The notes beneath the pieces were generated by a model that saw only the letters and a list, made by a program, of their open reading frames with translations, made no database searches and was not told the origin of the DNA. Below, one piece after another: positions 1 through 8,355 of a DNA stretch of 64,000 nucleotides (positions are counted from its first letter, which is position 1; each line of letters starts with the position of its first letter). The translations under genes were made by a program, and so were the position numbers. The DNA is taken from NCBI RefSeq assembly GCF_001417815.1, contig NZ_BCFK01000003.1, positions 1-64,000 of the forward strand. Reading direction: 5' to 3'. Source of the DNA: Bifidobacterium aesculapii (GTDB lineage: Bacteria; Actinomycetota; Actinomycetes; Actinomycetales; Bifidobacteriaceae).

Positions 1-1
1 T

Positions 2-1954
2 CAGACGGGCGTGCACGCGTGCGCGACGATCATGGGAAGCGAGCCGATTACGGACACGTCCCCGCTGCTGGAACGTACGGACGGTACGGTGACGACCACG
101 TTCGAATACCATACGTGCGAGACGCTGGGCCTGGTGAAGATGGACTTCCTGGGTCTGTCCAACTTGACGGTGATCCAGGACACGCTCAGGAACATCGAGG
201 CGAACGGCAAGCCGGCGATCGACTACACGAAGATCCCGCTGGACGACAAGGCCACGTACGAGCTGCTCTCGCGCGGCGACACGCTCGGCGTGTTCCAGCT
301 TGATTCCGACGGCATGCGCAGCCTGCTCAAGATGCTCAAGCCCGACAACTTCAACGACATCTCCGCGCTTATCGCCCTGTACCGTCCGGGCCCGATGTCG
401 ATGGATTCGCACACGAACTACGCCAAGCGCAAGAACGGTCTGCAGAAGATCACGCCGATCCACCCCGAACTGGACGAACCGTTGAAGCAGGTGCTGGACG
501 AGACGTACGGCCTGATCATCTACCAGGAGCAGGTGCAGTCGGCGGCGCGTATCCTCGCGGGCTACTCGCTGGGCAAGGCCGACGTGCTGCGGCGTGCGAT
601 GGGCAAGAAGAAGCCGGAGGTGCTGGCCAAGGAGAAGGTGCCGTTCTTCGCGGGCATGAAGGAGCACGGCTATTCCGAGGAGGCGTCGCAGGCCGTGTGG
701 GACGTGCTGGTCCCGTTCTCCGGCTACGCGTTCAACAAGGCCCATTCGGCCGCATACGGTTTGATCTCGTATTGGACCGCATACCTGAAGACCCATTATC
801 CGGTCGAGTTCATGGCCGCGCTGCTGCAGGGCACGAAGGACAACAAGGACAAGACCGCCCTGTATCTGGGCGAGGCGCGCCGCATGGGCATCCAGGTGCT
901 TTCGCCGGACGTCAACGAGTCGCAGTTCGCGTATTCGGCCGTGGGCGACGTGGTGCGTTTCGGCCTGGGCGCCATCCGCAACGTGGGTGACAAGGCCGTG
1001 GCGGACATCGTCGCCGAACGTTCCGGCTCCCATGGCAAGTACGTGAACTTCATGGACTTCGTGCGCCGCGTGCCCCTGACGGCGTTGAACAAGCGCCTCG
1101 TGGAATCGCTGATCAAGGCGGGCGCGTTCGACTCCATCGACCCGAACCGCCGCGCCCTGTTCCAGATCCACGAGACCGCCATCGATTCGGTCGTCGGGTT
1201 GAAGCGCAAACAGGCGGAAGGCCAGTTCGACCTGTTCGCCGACGACGAGGACGGGGGAGCGGACGCCATGGGCGACGCCTCCGTCACCGTGCCCGACATC
1301 GAGGACTGGGACAAGAAGACCAAGCTCAACTTCGAACGCGAGATGCTCGGCCTGTACGTCTCCGATCACCCGCTCTCCGGCATGACCGCCGTGCTCGCCG
1401 GCCTGCGCGAGATGTCCATCGCGCACCTCATCGACCGTGCGAAGACGATGGGCGAGGGCCAGCAGGTCACCCTCGCCGGCATGATCACGAAGGTCGACCG
1501 CCGCGTGTCCAAGAAGGGCAACGCGTGGGCGATCGTCACCATCGAGGATCTGGAGAGCTCCATCCAGTGCCTGTTCTTCGGCAAGGTGTACGAGGCCGCC
1601 GCGCCGGACCTCAAACAGGACGACATCGTGCAGATCCGCGGCCAGGTCGAGCTGCGCGACGAGACCGTGTCGCTGCGGGCGACCGAGCTCGAGGTACCGT
1701 CGTTGGACGCGGAGGACGAACGCCCGGTCATCATCACGCTGCCCGAGGCGGCGTTGGGCCGTGACCATGTGATGCAGCTCGGCCAGGTGCTCACCAACCA
1801 TCCCGGGTACTGCGAGGTGAAGCTCGCCATCGTCGGCGACGACGGCACGGCGGAGGTCCTGACGTTCGGTGACCGGTTCCGCGTGAAACGCGACACGTCG
1901 CTGTTCGCCGAACTCAAGATCCTGTTCGGGCCGGGCTGCCTGCCTGCGGCGTGA
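2..1954 (+). CDS. dnaE: DNA polymerase III alpha subunit, C-terminal part
   Basis: Replicative polymerase subunit; 650 codons are visible and the frame is open to the left edge, so the PHP domain and first half of the polymerase core (about 530 residues of a usual ~1180) lie outside. The fragment starts inside the palm/finger region. It holds the conserved YAFNKAHSAAYG segment near residues 240-250, a helix-hairpin-helix region near 358-380 (LNKRLVESLIKAGAF) and an OB-fold near 488-570 (VTLAGMITKVDRR). An in-frame GTG at 11 is internal, not a start. The gene ends in a strong inverted repeat shared with the convergent ABC operon. No PolC-type exonuclease insertion is seen. Identification is secure. 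Confidence 0.95.
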   Translation, partial: QTGVHACATIMGSEPITDTSPLLERTDGTVTTTFEYHTCETLGLVKMDFLGLSNLTVIQDTLRNIEANGKPAIDYTKIPLDDKATYELLSRGDTLGVFQLDSDGMRSLLKMLKPDNFNDISALIALYRPGPMSMDSHTNYAKRKNGLQKITPIHPELDEPLKQVLDETYGLIIYQEQVQSAARILAGYSLGKADVLRRAMGKKKPEVLAKEKVPFFAGMKEHGYSEEASQAVWDVLVPFSGYAFNKAHSAAYGLISYWTAYLKTHYPVEFMAALLQGTKDNKDKTALYLGEARRMGIQVLSPDVNESQFAYSAVGDVVRFGLGAIRNVGDKAVADIVAERSGSHGKYVNFMDFVRRVPLTALNKRLVESLIKAGAFDSIDPNRRALFQIHETAIDSVVGLKRKQAEGQFDLFADDEDGGADAMGDASVTVPDIEDWDKKTKLNFEREMLGLYVSDHPLSGMTAVLAGLREMSIAHLIDRAKTMGEGQQVTLAGMITKVDRRVSKKGNAWAIVTIEDLESSIQCLFFGKVYEAAAPDLKQDDIVQIRGQVELRDETVSLRATELEVPSLDAEDERPVIITLPEAALGRDHVMQLGQVLTNHPGYCEVKLAIVGDDGTAEVLTFGDRFRVKRDTSLFAELKILFGPGCLPAA

Positions 1955-1957
1955 GTG

Positions 1958-1980
1958 CGGCTCCCCGTTGCGGGGAGCCG
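1958..1980. terminator. Bidirectional hairpin terminator, nested in a larger inverted repeat
   Basis: A 10-bp perfect stem (CGGCTCCCCG / CGGGGAGCCG) with loop TTG lies right after the dnaE stop. It is enclosed by a second perfect 14-bp inverted repeat, GGCTGCCTGCCTGC at 1934-1947 (last dnaE codons) and its complement at 1994-2007. It separates dnaE from the convergent ABC gene. There is no T-tract. Confidence 0.7.
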
Positions 1981-2022
1981 GAAGCGATGCGGTGCAGGCA
2001 GGCAGCCGATGCGATGCAGGCG

Positions 2023-2784
2023 TCAGCGGCGTAGCGGCTTGAGCTGGAAGACCTCGTCGGATTGGTCGGCGACGGCAGGCGAGTGCGTCACGATGATGAC
2101 GCATTTGCCCTCCTCGTGCGCGAGCGAACGGAAGATCGCCATGATGTCGTCCTGCGTGGCCATGTCGAGGTTGCCGGTGGGCTCGTCCGCCAGCACGATG
2201 TCGGGATCGTAGCCGAGCGCGCGGGCGATGGCCACGCGTTGCTGTTCGCCGCCCGACAGGTGCAGGATGCGTTCGTTCGCGTATTCGGCGGGCAGACGCA
2301 CCTTGGCGAGCAGGTCGACGACGAGTTCGTGCTTCGGTTTGCCGAACGGTTTGCCGGACGCCTCCATCGACAGGGTGATGTTCTCCTCGACCGTCAGCGA
2401 CGGCAGCAGGTTGAAGCTTTGGAAGATCACGCCGATGTCATGGCTGCGGAACCGGTAGCGGTCCGCCTTCGCCAGGTCGTTCCCGTTGTAGAGCACGCGG
2501 CCGGCGGTGGGCGAGGTGAGGCCGGAGAGCAGTGAGAGCACGGTGGTCTTGCCAGCGCCGGACGGCCCCACGATGGCGATGACGCGTCCGGCGTGGAAGT
2601 CGTGGCTCAGGTCCTTGACGACCTGCTTGCCGCCTTTCGTGTACGCGTAGGAGACGTGGTCCATCGCGAGGACCGGACGGTCGCCCTGCGTGGTGTCGGA
2701 GGCTTGCGCCGTGCCGGCCGTTGCCGCAGGTGCGGCGGTCGTGGTGGTTTCGGTGGTGGTTTTTGTGGTGGTTTCGGTGGTCAT
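2023..2784 (-). CDS. ABC transporter ATP-binding protein, MacB/LolD type
   Basis: Cytoplasmic ATPase, 253 aa, that should power the permease encoded just upstream. Walker A GPSGAGKTT at about 73-81, Q-loop IFQSFNLLPS, signature LSGGEQQRV, Walker B VLADEPTGNLD and the H-loop THS are all present, and the spacing fits the three-component exporter/lipoprotein-release family. The first ~33 residues are a Thr/Ala-rich tail (MTTETTTKTTTETTTT) outside the ABC fold, encoded by repetitive GTGGTTTCGGTGG-like DNA. AGGAGG sits a few bases before the ATG. The gap to the permease stop is about 29 nt, so one operon is likely. The substrate cannot be read from sequence. Confidence 0.9.
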   Translation of the reverse strand: MTTETTTKTTTETTTTAAPAATAGTAQASDTTQGDRPVLAMDHVSYAYTKGGKQVVKDLSHDFHAGRVIAIVGPSGAGKTTVLSLLSGLTSPTAGRVLYNGNDLAKADRYRFRSHDIGVIFQSFNLLPSLTVEENITLSMEASGKPFGKPKHELVVDLLAKVRLPAEYANERILHLSGGEQQRVAIARALGYDPDIVLADEPTGNLDMATQDDIMAIFRSLAHEEGKCVIIVTHSPAVADQSDEVFQLKPLRR

Positions 2785-2813
2785 GATGGTTTCCTCCTTC
2801 AGGTCGGGATGAT

Positions 2814-4541
2814 TCAGGAGCGGTCGGCGAGAATCTGCAGCGGCTCGTAGCGGATGATCGCCACGATGCCGGCCAACGCGGAGACGAGCGTGAGCGCCAG
2901 TCCGATGAGCGCGAGCTGGCCGACGACCTTGAGGTCCACAGTCGCGTCGATCTCGCTGACGTAGTCGACCGCCTGCGAGAATCCGCCGCGCCCGCCCGAG
3001 GGTTGCGCACCGCCCGGAGCGGCGGGCGCACCCGAACCGGAGGCGTCGGATGAATCCGCCGAACCTCCGCCTGGCGCGCCGGGCATGTCGGCGTCGCGGC
3101 CGAACTGCGCCTGCCGGCTCGTCGCCTCGGACTGCTGCGAGGAGACCTGCTGGGCGAGCAGCTGGTTCGACACCGGCACCGACGCCGCCGCGCCGCCGGC
3201 CACGCCGAGCGCGATGCCGATCATCGTGACGATGAGCAGCTCGATGACGAACTGCGCGGCGACCTTCGACTTGCGGATGCCGATCGCGGTGAGCACGCCC
3301 ACCTCGTATTTGCGCTCGCGCACGTTGAACAGGTTGATCACGATGAGCACCACCGCGCCTACCGCCAGCACGATGACGAGCAGCGTGAGCGCGAACTTCG
3401 CGAGATTGTCGAGCGGCACGAGACTCGATTCGTATTGTTCGACGTCCGCCGAGGAGACCGTGTAGCCGTCTTCGAGCCCCGCCTTCTCGACGTTCTTCGC
3501 GAACGTCTCGTAGTCGTCCTTGCCGTTCAGCACGTAGGTGAAGTCCAGCTGGGTGCGGGAGGCTGAGGTCTGCGTGGTGGCGGAATCATCGGAGGAGGCC
3601 GTGGAGTCGTCGTCCGTGGAATCCGATCCGGAGGCCAGGCCGAGCTTCTCCAGGGTGGCCACGGACGTGTAGATCGCGTTGTCCGGGTCGGACGAGGTGC
3701 CGCCCATCGGGCCGTTCATGCCGGTGTTGGACGAGGCCGAGTTCTTGTAGATGCCGACGATGGTCAGCTCGTACGTCGTGTCGTCGCCGGACAGGTCCGC
3801 CACGGTGATTTTGTCGCCCACCGCGAGACCGTTGAAGTCGGCGAGGGCCTTCGAGATGATCACGTCGCCTTCGGAGGATTCGTCGTAGCCGAACACCTCG
3901 CCGTCGCTCATCGTGAATGATCCGTTGGCCGCGGCCGCGACGGCCGAATCGGAGGAGAAGCCGACGAGTGAGAAGTCGCCGGAATCCATGCCCATCATGC
4001 CGCCGCCCTGGCCGCCCATGCCGCCGGGGCCGCCGCCCTGGCCGCCCTGCGCCGACTGGCCGTCGGAGGACGCCGACGAGTCGGACGAACCGGACGTGCC
4101 TGACGCCTCGTTCGACGTGGTCGACTCCACCGGCTGGAACGCGTCGGTGCCGTTGACCGACGTGGTCTGCGTGTAGTACGTGGATACCTCGACGCCGGCC
4201 GCCTTGGCGTACTTCTCGTAGTCGGCGAGCGTGAGCGCGTTCTGGTCGAGCGCGTCGCGCATCGTCTTGAAATCAGGCTGGTCCGACGAATCCGAAGAAT
4301 CGGAGTCGTCTGATGACTGCGCCGCCTGCCGGGCGGCGCTCATCATCGCCTCGCGGTCCACGCCGATCGTCGCCGTCACGCTCGTCGAACTCAGACCGTC
4401 GGCGCGTGCGGTCTCGGCGGCGCCGCGTATGGCGAGGCCTATCGTCGCCGCGGCGGCGATGATCGCCACGATGATGACGATGAGGACGTTGCGCCCCTTG
4501 TTGCGCGTGACGGACCGCCACGCGTTCTTCAACACGAACAT
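2814..4541 (-). CDS. FtsX/MacB-like ABC transporter permease
   Basis: Membrane subunit, 575 aa, partner of the downstream ATPase. The start ATG at 4541 (MFVLKNAWRSVTRNKGRN) is preceded by AAAGGAAA; the frame stays open upstream but that part is not protein-like. TM1 lies at about 19-41, followed by a large extracytoplasmic MacB_PCD-like domain. Three more membrane segments follow (about 390-415, 440-475, 545-570), with the FtsX motif NVRERKYEVGVLTAIGIRKS between the first two. Odd points are a Gly/Met/Gln-rich segment near residues 175-200 and a Gly/Ala/Ser/Pro linker before the last TM. It probably exports a peptide or antibiotic or maintains the envelope; the cargo is unknown. Confidence 0.88.
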   Translation of the reverse strand: MFVLKNAWRSVTRNKGRNVLIVIIVAIIAAAATIGLAIRGAAETARADGLSSTSVTATIGVDREAMMSAARQAAQSSDDSDSSDSSDQPDFKTMRDALDQNALTLADYEKYAKAAGVEVSTYYTQTTSVNGTDAFQPVESTTSNEASGTSGSSDSSASSDGQSAQGGQGGGPGGMGGQGGGMMGMDSGDFSLVGFSSDSAVAAAANGSFTMSDGEVFGYDESSEGDVIISKALADFNGLAVGDKITVADLSGDDTTYELTIVGIYKNSASSNTGMNGPMGGTSSDPDNAIYTSVATLEKLGLASGSDSTDDDSTASSDDSATTQTSASRTQLDFTYVLNGKDDYETFAKNVEKAGLEDGYTVSSADVEQYESSLVPLDNLAKFALTLLVIVLAVGAVVLIVINLFNVRERKYEVGVLTAIGIRKSKVAAQFVIELLIVTMIGIALGVAGGAAASVPVSNQLLAQQVSSQQSEATSRQAQFGRDADMPGAPGGGSADSSDASGSGAPAAPGGAQPSGGRGGFSQAVDYVSEIDATVDLKVVGQLALIGLALTLVSALAGIVAIIRYEPLQILADRS

Positions 4542-4708
4542 GGATGGTTGTTTCCTTTGCCGTTCCCGTGCGCGGGACCCTGCGCCCCGCGTCATGGCCC
4601 CAGCATGAGCCGCCAGCATGGAAGGAGACTTGCCGCACGCTGAAGAGGCCCCGGGGCGAACCGGCGATGAACCGGGGAGGTTCCTGAACGTGGTCTGAAA
4701 GCCGCGCG

Positions 4709-6313
4709 TCACTCGCCGACGCGTGAGATGCCGGTCCGCTCTCCTGGCGCGGTGCTCGTGTGGCCGGGCGGGTGTGAAAGCCTCCCTTCGTAGTATTGGG
4801 TCTCCTTGAGCTCGCCGCCTATCGTGTCGGCGAAATGCCGCTCATGCGTGATCATTGGTCTGCCTCCCAGATCGGAGGCGTTGCGGTAGGCCGCCTGATG
4901 GTATTTGAGCCAGTGGGTCATCTCCTTCGTCTCGGCGGGGTCGTCCACCACGGCGGCCGCATAGGGGCTGTCTCCCCATACGCCCGAATCGGCGGAGGGC
5001 GTGCAGGAGCCGTCGTCGTTGAGCGTGGGCGTTCCCGGACCCGCAGCCGGTTGGAGCGTGCCGCGCACCGTCAGCCAATGGTCGGTGGCCGGGTTCTCCG
5101 CGCCGTCCAACGCGGCCACGAGTTCGTCCTCGATCTCGATGCTCGTCACCCACGTGTGTTCCGGGATGGGATGGTTCGCCACCGGGGAGCCGGCCGTCAC
5201 GATGTGCTGGATGTTGAACCGTTCCGACTCGTCGGAGGCGATCGCGGCCGCCACGATGCCACCCTGCGAGTGGCCGATCATCGCCACCGGCTCGTCCGGC
5301 CGGATGCCGGCCTGCTCCATCGCCTCGACCACCATGCGCGCGCCGTCCGCCCTGCGGCGGCGTTCCGGATCGTCGCTCATCAGTTCGATGTTCTGCTCCC
5401 ATCCGAACGGCGAATCCCATTGGCCGTCCGTGCCGGGGATGGTGACGAGCCACGCGTTCGAGCCGTCCGGACGCTCGTAGCGCTGCACTGCGATCGTGCC
5501 GTATTCGAGCCCCGAATCCAGGTCGATCTTGCCGAGCCGCTCCTCGCCGAGCCGGCGCAGGTTCTCCAGCGACTGCCCGACCGACGTGGATGAACGCACC
5601 ACTTCCGCCCGCGACTGGACCCGCCTGACGGTCAGCTCGTTGCCTTGGTAGATGTCCTTGATGGGGCCGGACCATTTGCCGATCTTGCCGGCGGCCTGGT
5701 TCACCTCGTCGGTATGCACCACGCCCTTGCCGAGTTCGATGTCGGTGAGCAGCGCTCCGATGCCGGACATGTAGCCCTCCTGGAACGGTGCGGTCGCCCA
5801 GGACGAGTAGCCGGGGGTGAACGCGCGTTCGGCCAATCCACCGTAGATGAGCCCTCCGAGGATGCCGCCGACCATGGCGGACGAGGCCCACAACGGATGC
5901 GATTGGGTCACCGCCTGCGTCAGTTCGGTCACGGCCCTGCGGCTGTCGCGTTCGGCCTGCGAGTACAACGCGTTCGCACGTGCGAGCATGTCCGCCATGC
6001 CGTGCAGTTTGGCGCTGGTGTCGTTGAGTTCCGCGGCATGCCGTTGGCATGCGGCGATGAGCTGCGCGTAGGGGAGCGTGACGTGTTCGCCGCCGGACGA
6101 GGATCGCGTTCCGGAGGAGAGCGTCGTGCACAGGGGCACGCTGGTGCGGTCCGCGGCGAGTTCCATCGCCGTGTCCGTCCATGTGCGCGCGTGGACGCCC
6201 AATTCGGTGGCGGCGTCCACAAGCGCGTCGTACGCGGCATGGAACTCCTCCACGGTGGCGGGTGCGGACTGGTGCCCGCCATGGACGCGCGCGACGATCT
6301 GCCAGTCGCTCAT
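4709..6313 (-). CDS. Alpha/beta-hydrolase-fold protein with WXG-like N-terminus
   Basis: 534 aa. The start MSDWQIVARVHGG overlaps the preceding stop as ATGA, which fixes the start and implies translational coupling. The N-terminal ~190 residues are helical with coiled-coil character and no signal peptide, like WXG100/LXG-type secretion heads. A short hydrophobic glycine-rich stretch follows (AMVGGILGGLIYGGLAER). The C-terminal half is a lipase/esterase-like fold with nucleophile elbow GHSQGG (Ser near 348), a following strand HIVTAGSPVANHPIPEHTWV and a distal HWLKYHQAAY that may supply the catalytic His. This suggests a secreted lipase or polymorphic-toxin-like hydrolase, possibly a type VII substrate. 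No substrate or immunity gene is recognised. Confidence 0.6.
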   Translation of the reverse strand: MSDWQIVARVHGGHQSAPATVEEFHAAYDALVDAATELGVHARTWTDTAMELAADRTSVPLCTTLSSGTRSSSGGEHVTLPYAQLIAACQRHAAELNDTSAKLHGMADMLARANALYSQAERDSRRAVTELTQAVTQSHPLWASSAMVGGILGGLIYGGLAERAFTPGYSSWATAPFQEGYMSGIGALLTDIELGKGVVHTDEVNQAAGKIGKWSGPIKDIYQGNELTVRRVQSRAEVVRSSTSVGQSLENLRRLGEERLGKIDLDSGLEYGTIAVQRYERPDGSNAWLVTIPGTDGQWDSPFGWEQNIELMSDDPERRRRADGARMVVEAMEQAGIRPDEPVAMIGHSQGGIVAAAIASDESERFNIQHIVTAGSPVANHPIPEHTWVTSIEIEDELVAALDGAENPATDHWLTVRGTLQPAAGPGTPTLNDDGSCTPSADSGVWGDSPYAAAVVDDPAETKEMTHWLKYHQAAYRNASDLGGRPMITHERHFADTIGGELKETQYYEGRLSHPPGHTSTAPGERTGISRVGE

Positions 6314-6651
6314 GGCGACATCACCGCCATACGCGTCACCGTCGCGGCTTCGTCGTCGTGCGCGTCCAACGGCGGACGCAGCGAGGTGAGTCTGTCTCGG
6401 AACAGGTTCGCGGCGTTGCCCTCCCAGTCGAGCGAGGCGCATGAGGCGAGGGCGGTGCGGGCCGCTCCGGTCACCCGCACGGTGCCTTGGGCGGCGGCGT
6501 CGATGCGTTCGCGGCTGGCCTGCACGGCCTCGTGGCATCGGCATCCGTCGTCTGCGAACATGGGTTTAGGCATCTGGCCGAAGGGGCGGGAGCCCGCGAA
6601 CGGCGCATAGGTGCGCATCGTGCCGGGAATCGATCTGCGTGTGGTGCTCAT
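6310..6651 (-). CDS. Small ESX/WXG-like helical protein, partner of the hydrolase
   Basis: 113 aa if it starts at MSTTRRSIPGTMRTYAPF; an ATG at 6618 and an upstream GTG at 6726 are alternatives, and no start has a clear Shine-Dalgarno. The C-terminal ~70 residues read as a helical hairpin with an EGNAANLFRDRL segment, like the WxG/NxF turn of ESX-type proteins, next to CASLDWEGNAA. The stop overlaps the hydrolase ATG by four bases, so the two are co-translated. Inference: heterodimer partner or chaperone for export of the hydrolase. No family can be named with certainty. Confidence 0.5.
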   Translation of the reverse strand: MSTTRRSIPGTMRTYAPFAGSRPFGQMPKPMFADDGCRCHEAVQASRERIDAAAQGTVRVTGAARTALASCASLDWEGNAANLFRDRLTSLRPPLDAHDDEAATVTRMAVMSP

Positions 6652-6742
6652 GCACCCATTGAACGCGGATTCGAAGGGCGCCGTCCAGCCGGAACGGGGC
6701 ATGTGGTCGGAGCCCCCGATATCCACATTCTGTAAACCGTCT

Positions 6743-7330
6743 TTACCAGGGTTTGGTGGACTGCGTCGAGGACTGGTCCTGCTGCGCGGTGTCCTCCTGC
6801 TTCGTGGTGGACTGCGACGGCGTGGACTGCTGGTTGGCCTTGAGCAGCTCCTCGACCTGCTGCCGCTGTTTGGCGGTGAGCCCGCCGCCCTTGCCGGACG
6901 AGCCCGAACCGGTGCCGGCTTCGGCGGCCTGCTGGTCGGCGTCGGTGGTCGTCTGCCCCTTCTGCTCCGCGATCTCCCGCGTGGTGCGCGTCGTCAGTTT
7001 TTTCGACACCTCCGCGTTACGGGAGATGGGCTCCCTGACTTGGGGGATGAGCAGGAAGGAGAGCGCCTGCGCGTCATCGAACTGCGCGTCGACCTGCTGT
7101 TGGCCCGCCCCCAACGCGTCGAGATCCACATCGTCGCGTTCCGCGTTCCTGAGGTTCTCGTTCAGCGTCATGGTGGCCTGGTTGAACCGCATGACCGCGA
7201 CGAGGTTCACGCCGGCTATGCCGGCCACGCCGAGCGCGACCACCGCGATCACCGCGAGCAGCACGCGCACGCCCAGCGCGGCACGCGCCGCCGGGCGTGC
7301 CTCGCCGGACCGCTTCACACCGATGCTCAT
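6743..7330 (-). CDS. DUF6466-like membrane-anchored protein
   Basis: 195 aa; the last gene of the MoxR operon. The ATG at 7330 overlaps the preceding VWA gene's stop (ATGA). One TM helix near residues 22-44 (VLLAVIAVVALGVAGIAGV) is followed by an extracytoplasmic part predicted helical (NQATMTLNENLRNAERDDVDLDALGAGQ is split by turns) and a low-complexity Gln/Ser/Thr/Lys tail ending STQSTKPW. The composition resembles proteins seen at this place in bifidobacterial MoxR operons. The function is unknown; membership of the operon suggests it anchors or stabilises the MoxR-VWA complex at the membrane. Confidence 0.6.
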   Translation of the reverse strand: MSIGVKRSGEARPAARAALGVRVLLAVIAVVALGVAGIAGVNLVAVMRFNQATMTLNENLRNAERDDVDLDALGAGQQQVDAQFDDAQALSFLLIPQVREPISRNAEVSKKLTTRTTREIAEQKGQTTTDADQQAAEAGTGSGSSGKGGGLTAKQRQQVEELLKANQQSTPSQSTTKQEDTAQQDQSSTQSTKPW

Positions 7331-8355
7331 AGCAGCCTCCTTGACAATGCGAACTGCGCTCCGGCCTCCCAGGCCAGCAGCACGACGGCCGCCGCGGCGA
7401 TCGGCCACACGACCGGCGCCACGCGCGTGCGCTCCTTGCGCGTGTTCGTCATCTTCCACTTGTCGCTCATCTTCGCGGACACGCCGTCGGCCATCGTCCG
7501 CGAGGCGTTCACCGGCAGATAGGTGCCGCCCATCTCGTCGGCGATGTCCTTGAGATTGGTCTCATCCATTTTCGAGACCCCCGGCTGGCCGGTGTCCGGG
7601 TCGGTGACCCATTCCTGCGTGCCGGCGTCCGCCTGCGCCGAAGCGCCGTCCGCGATCTTCGGGATGTTGCCGCCGGCGGTCGAGCCCACGCCCACCGTGA
7701 ACGCGTCGTCGAGATAGCTGCGCAGCGACGAGAACGTGCGGCGCTTCTTCGGCGAGGTCTGTTCGCCGTCGGTGATCACGTACAGCACGATCGCGTCGTC
7801 AGGATGCCCGTCGCGCAGCTGCTTCAACGTGGTGACCAGCTGGTCGAGCGGCGCGTCCAGCGAGGATCCCGCGGACACGCTCGTCGCCTCGGGCGCCAGA
7901 GAGCCCGCCCAACTGCGGATTGCGGTCGTGTCCGGCGTCAACGGCACGTCGAGCGTGCCCGACGCGCCGAACCGCAACGCGGCGAAACTCGAATCCGGGT
8001 ACAGTCCGGTCAGATCGTCGACGGCCCTGCGCGCCGCCTCGAGACGGGTGATCGCCGTGTCGTCGCCATAGGTCGCGTCCGAGACCGCCATCGAACCGGT
8101 CACATCGACTGCGACCACCACATCGGTGGCGTTCACCGCGCGCGACGTGGTTGACGTGACCATCGACGGCATGAGCACGGCAGCGGCCGCCAGCAGGCAG
8201 ACCAGCACGCGCCGCACGCACGATCCCAGCGTCTCGTCGCCGGCCATGCCGCGCGCGTGACGCACGACGCCGACGACAGCGCACACCGCCAATGCCGCGG
8301 CGAGCGCGCCGCCCACCGGCCAGCCGAACACGGGGGAGAGCGTCCATGAACTCAT
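7327..8355 (-). CDS. VWA-domain membrane protein (operon copy 2)
   Basis: 342 aa, start MSSWTLSPVFGW, coupled by an ATGA overlap to the gene before. Membrane segments lie near residues 12-30 and 48-65; then comes a von Willebrand A domain with the MIDAS motif DVTGSM (VVVAVDVTGSMAVSD, near 80) and a later metal-coordinating Asp region (VLYVITDGEQTSP). A C-terminal TM near 315-335 (VVWPIAAAAVVLLAWEAGA) makes it a BatA/BatB-like protein with the VWA domain outside. These partner MoxR AAA+ ATPases and are thought to act in metal-dependent assembly or chaperone roles in the envelope. Confidence 0.82.
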   Translation of the reverse strand: MSSWTLSPVFGWPVGGALAAALAVCAVVGVVRHARGMAGDETLGSCVRRVLVCLLAAAAVLMPSMVTSTTSRAVNATDVVVAVDVTGSMAVSDATYGDDTAITRLEAARRAVDDLTGLYPDSSFAALRFGASGTLDVPLTPDTTAIRSWAGSLAPEATSVSAGSSLDAPLDQLVTTLKQLRDGHPDDAIVLYVITDGEQTSPKKRRTFSSLRSYLDDAFTVGVGSTAGGNIPKIADGASAQADAGTQEWVTDPDTGQPGVSKMDETNLKDIADEMGGTYLPVNASRTMADGVSAKMSDKWKMTNTRKERTRVAPVVWPIAAAAVVLLAWEAGAQFALSRRLL

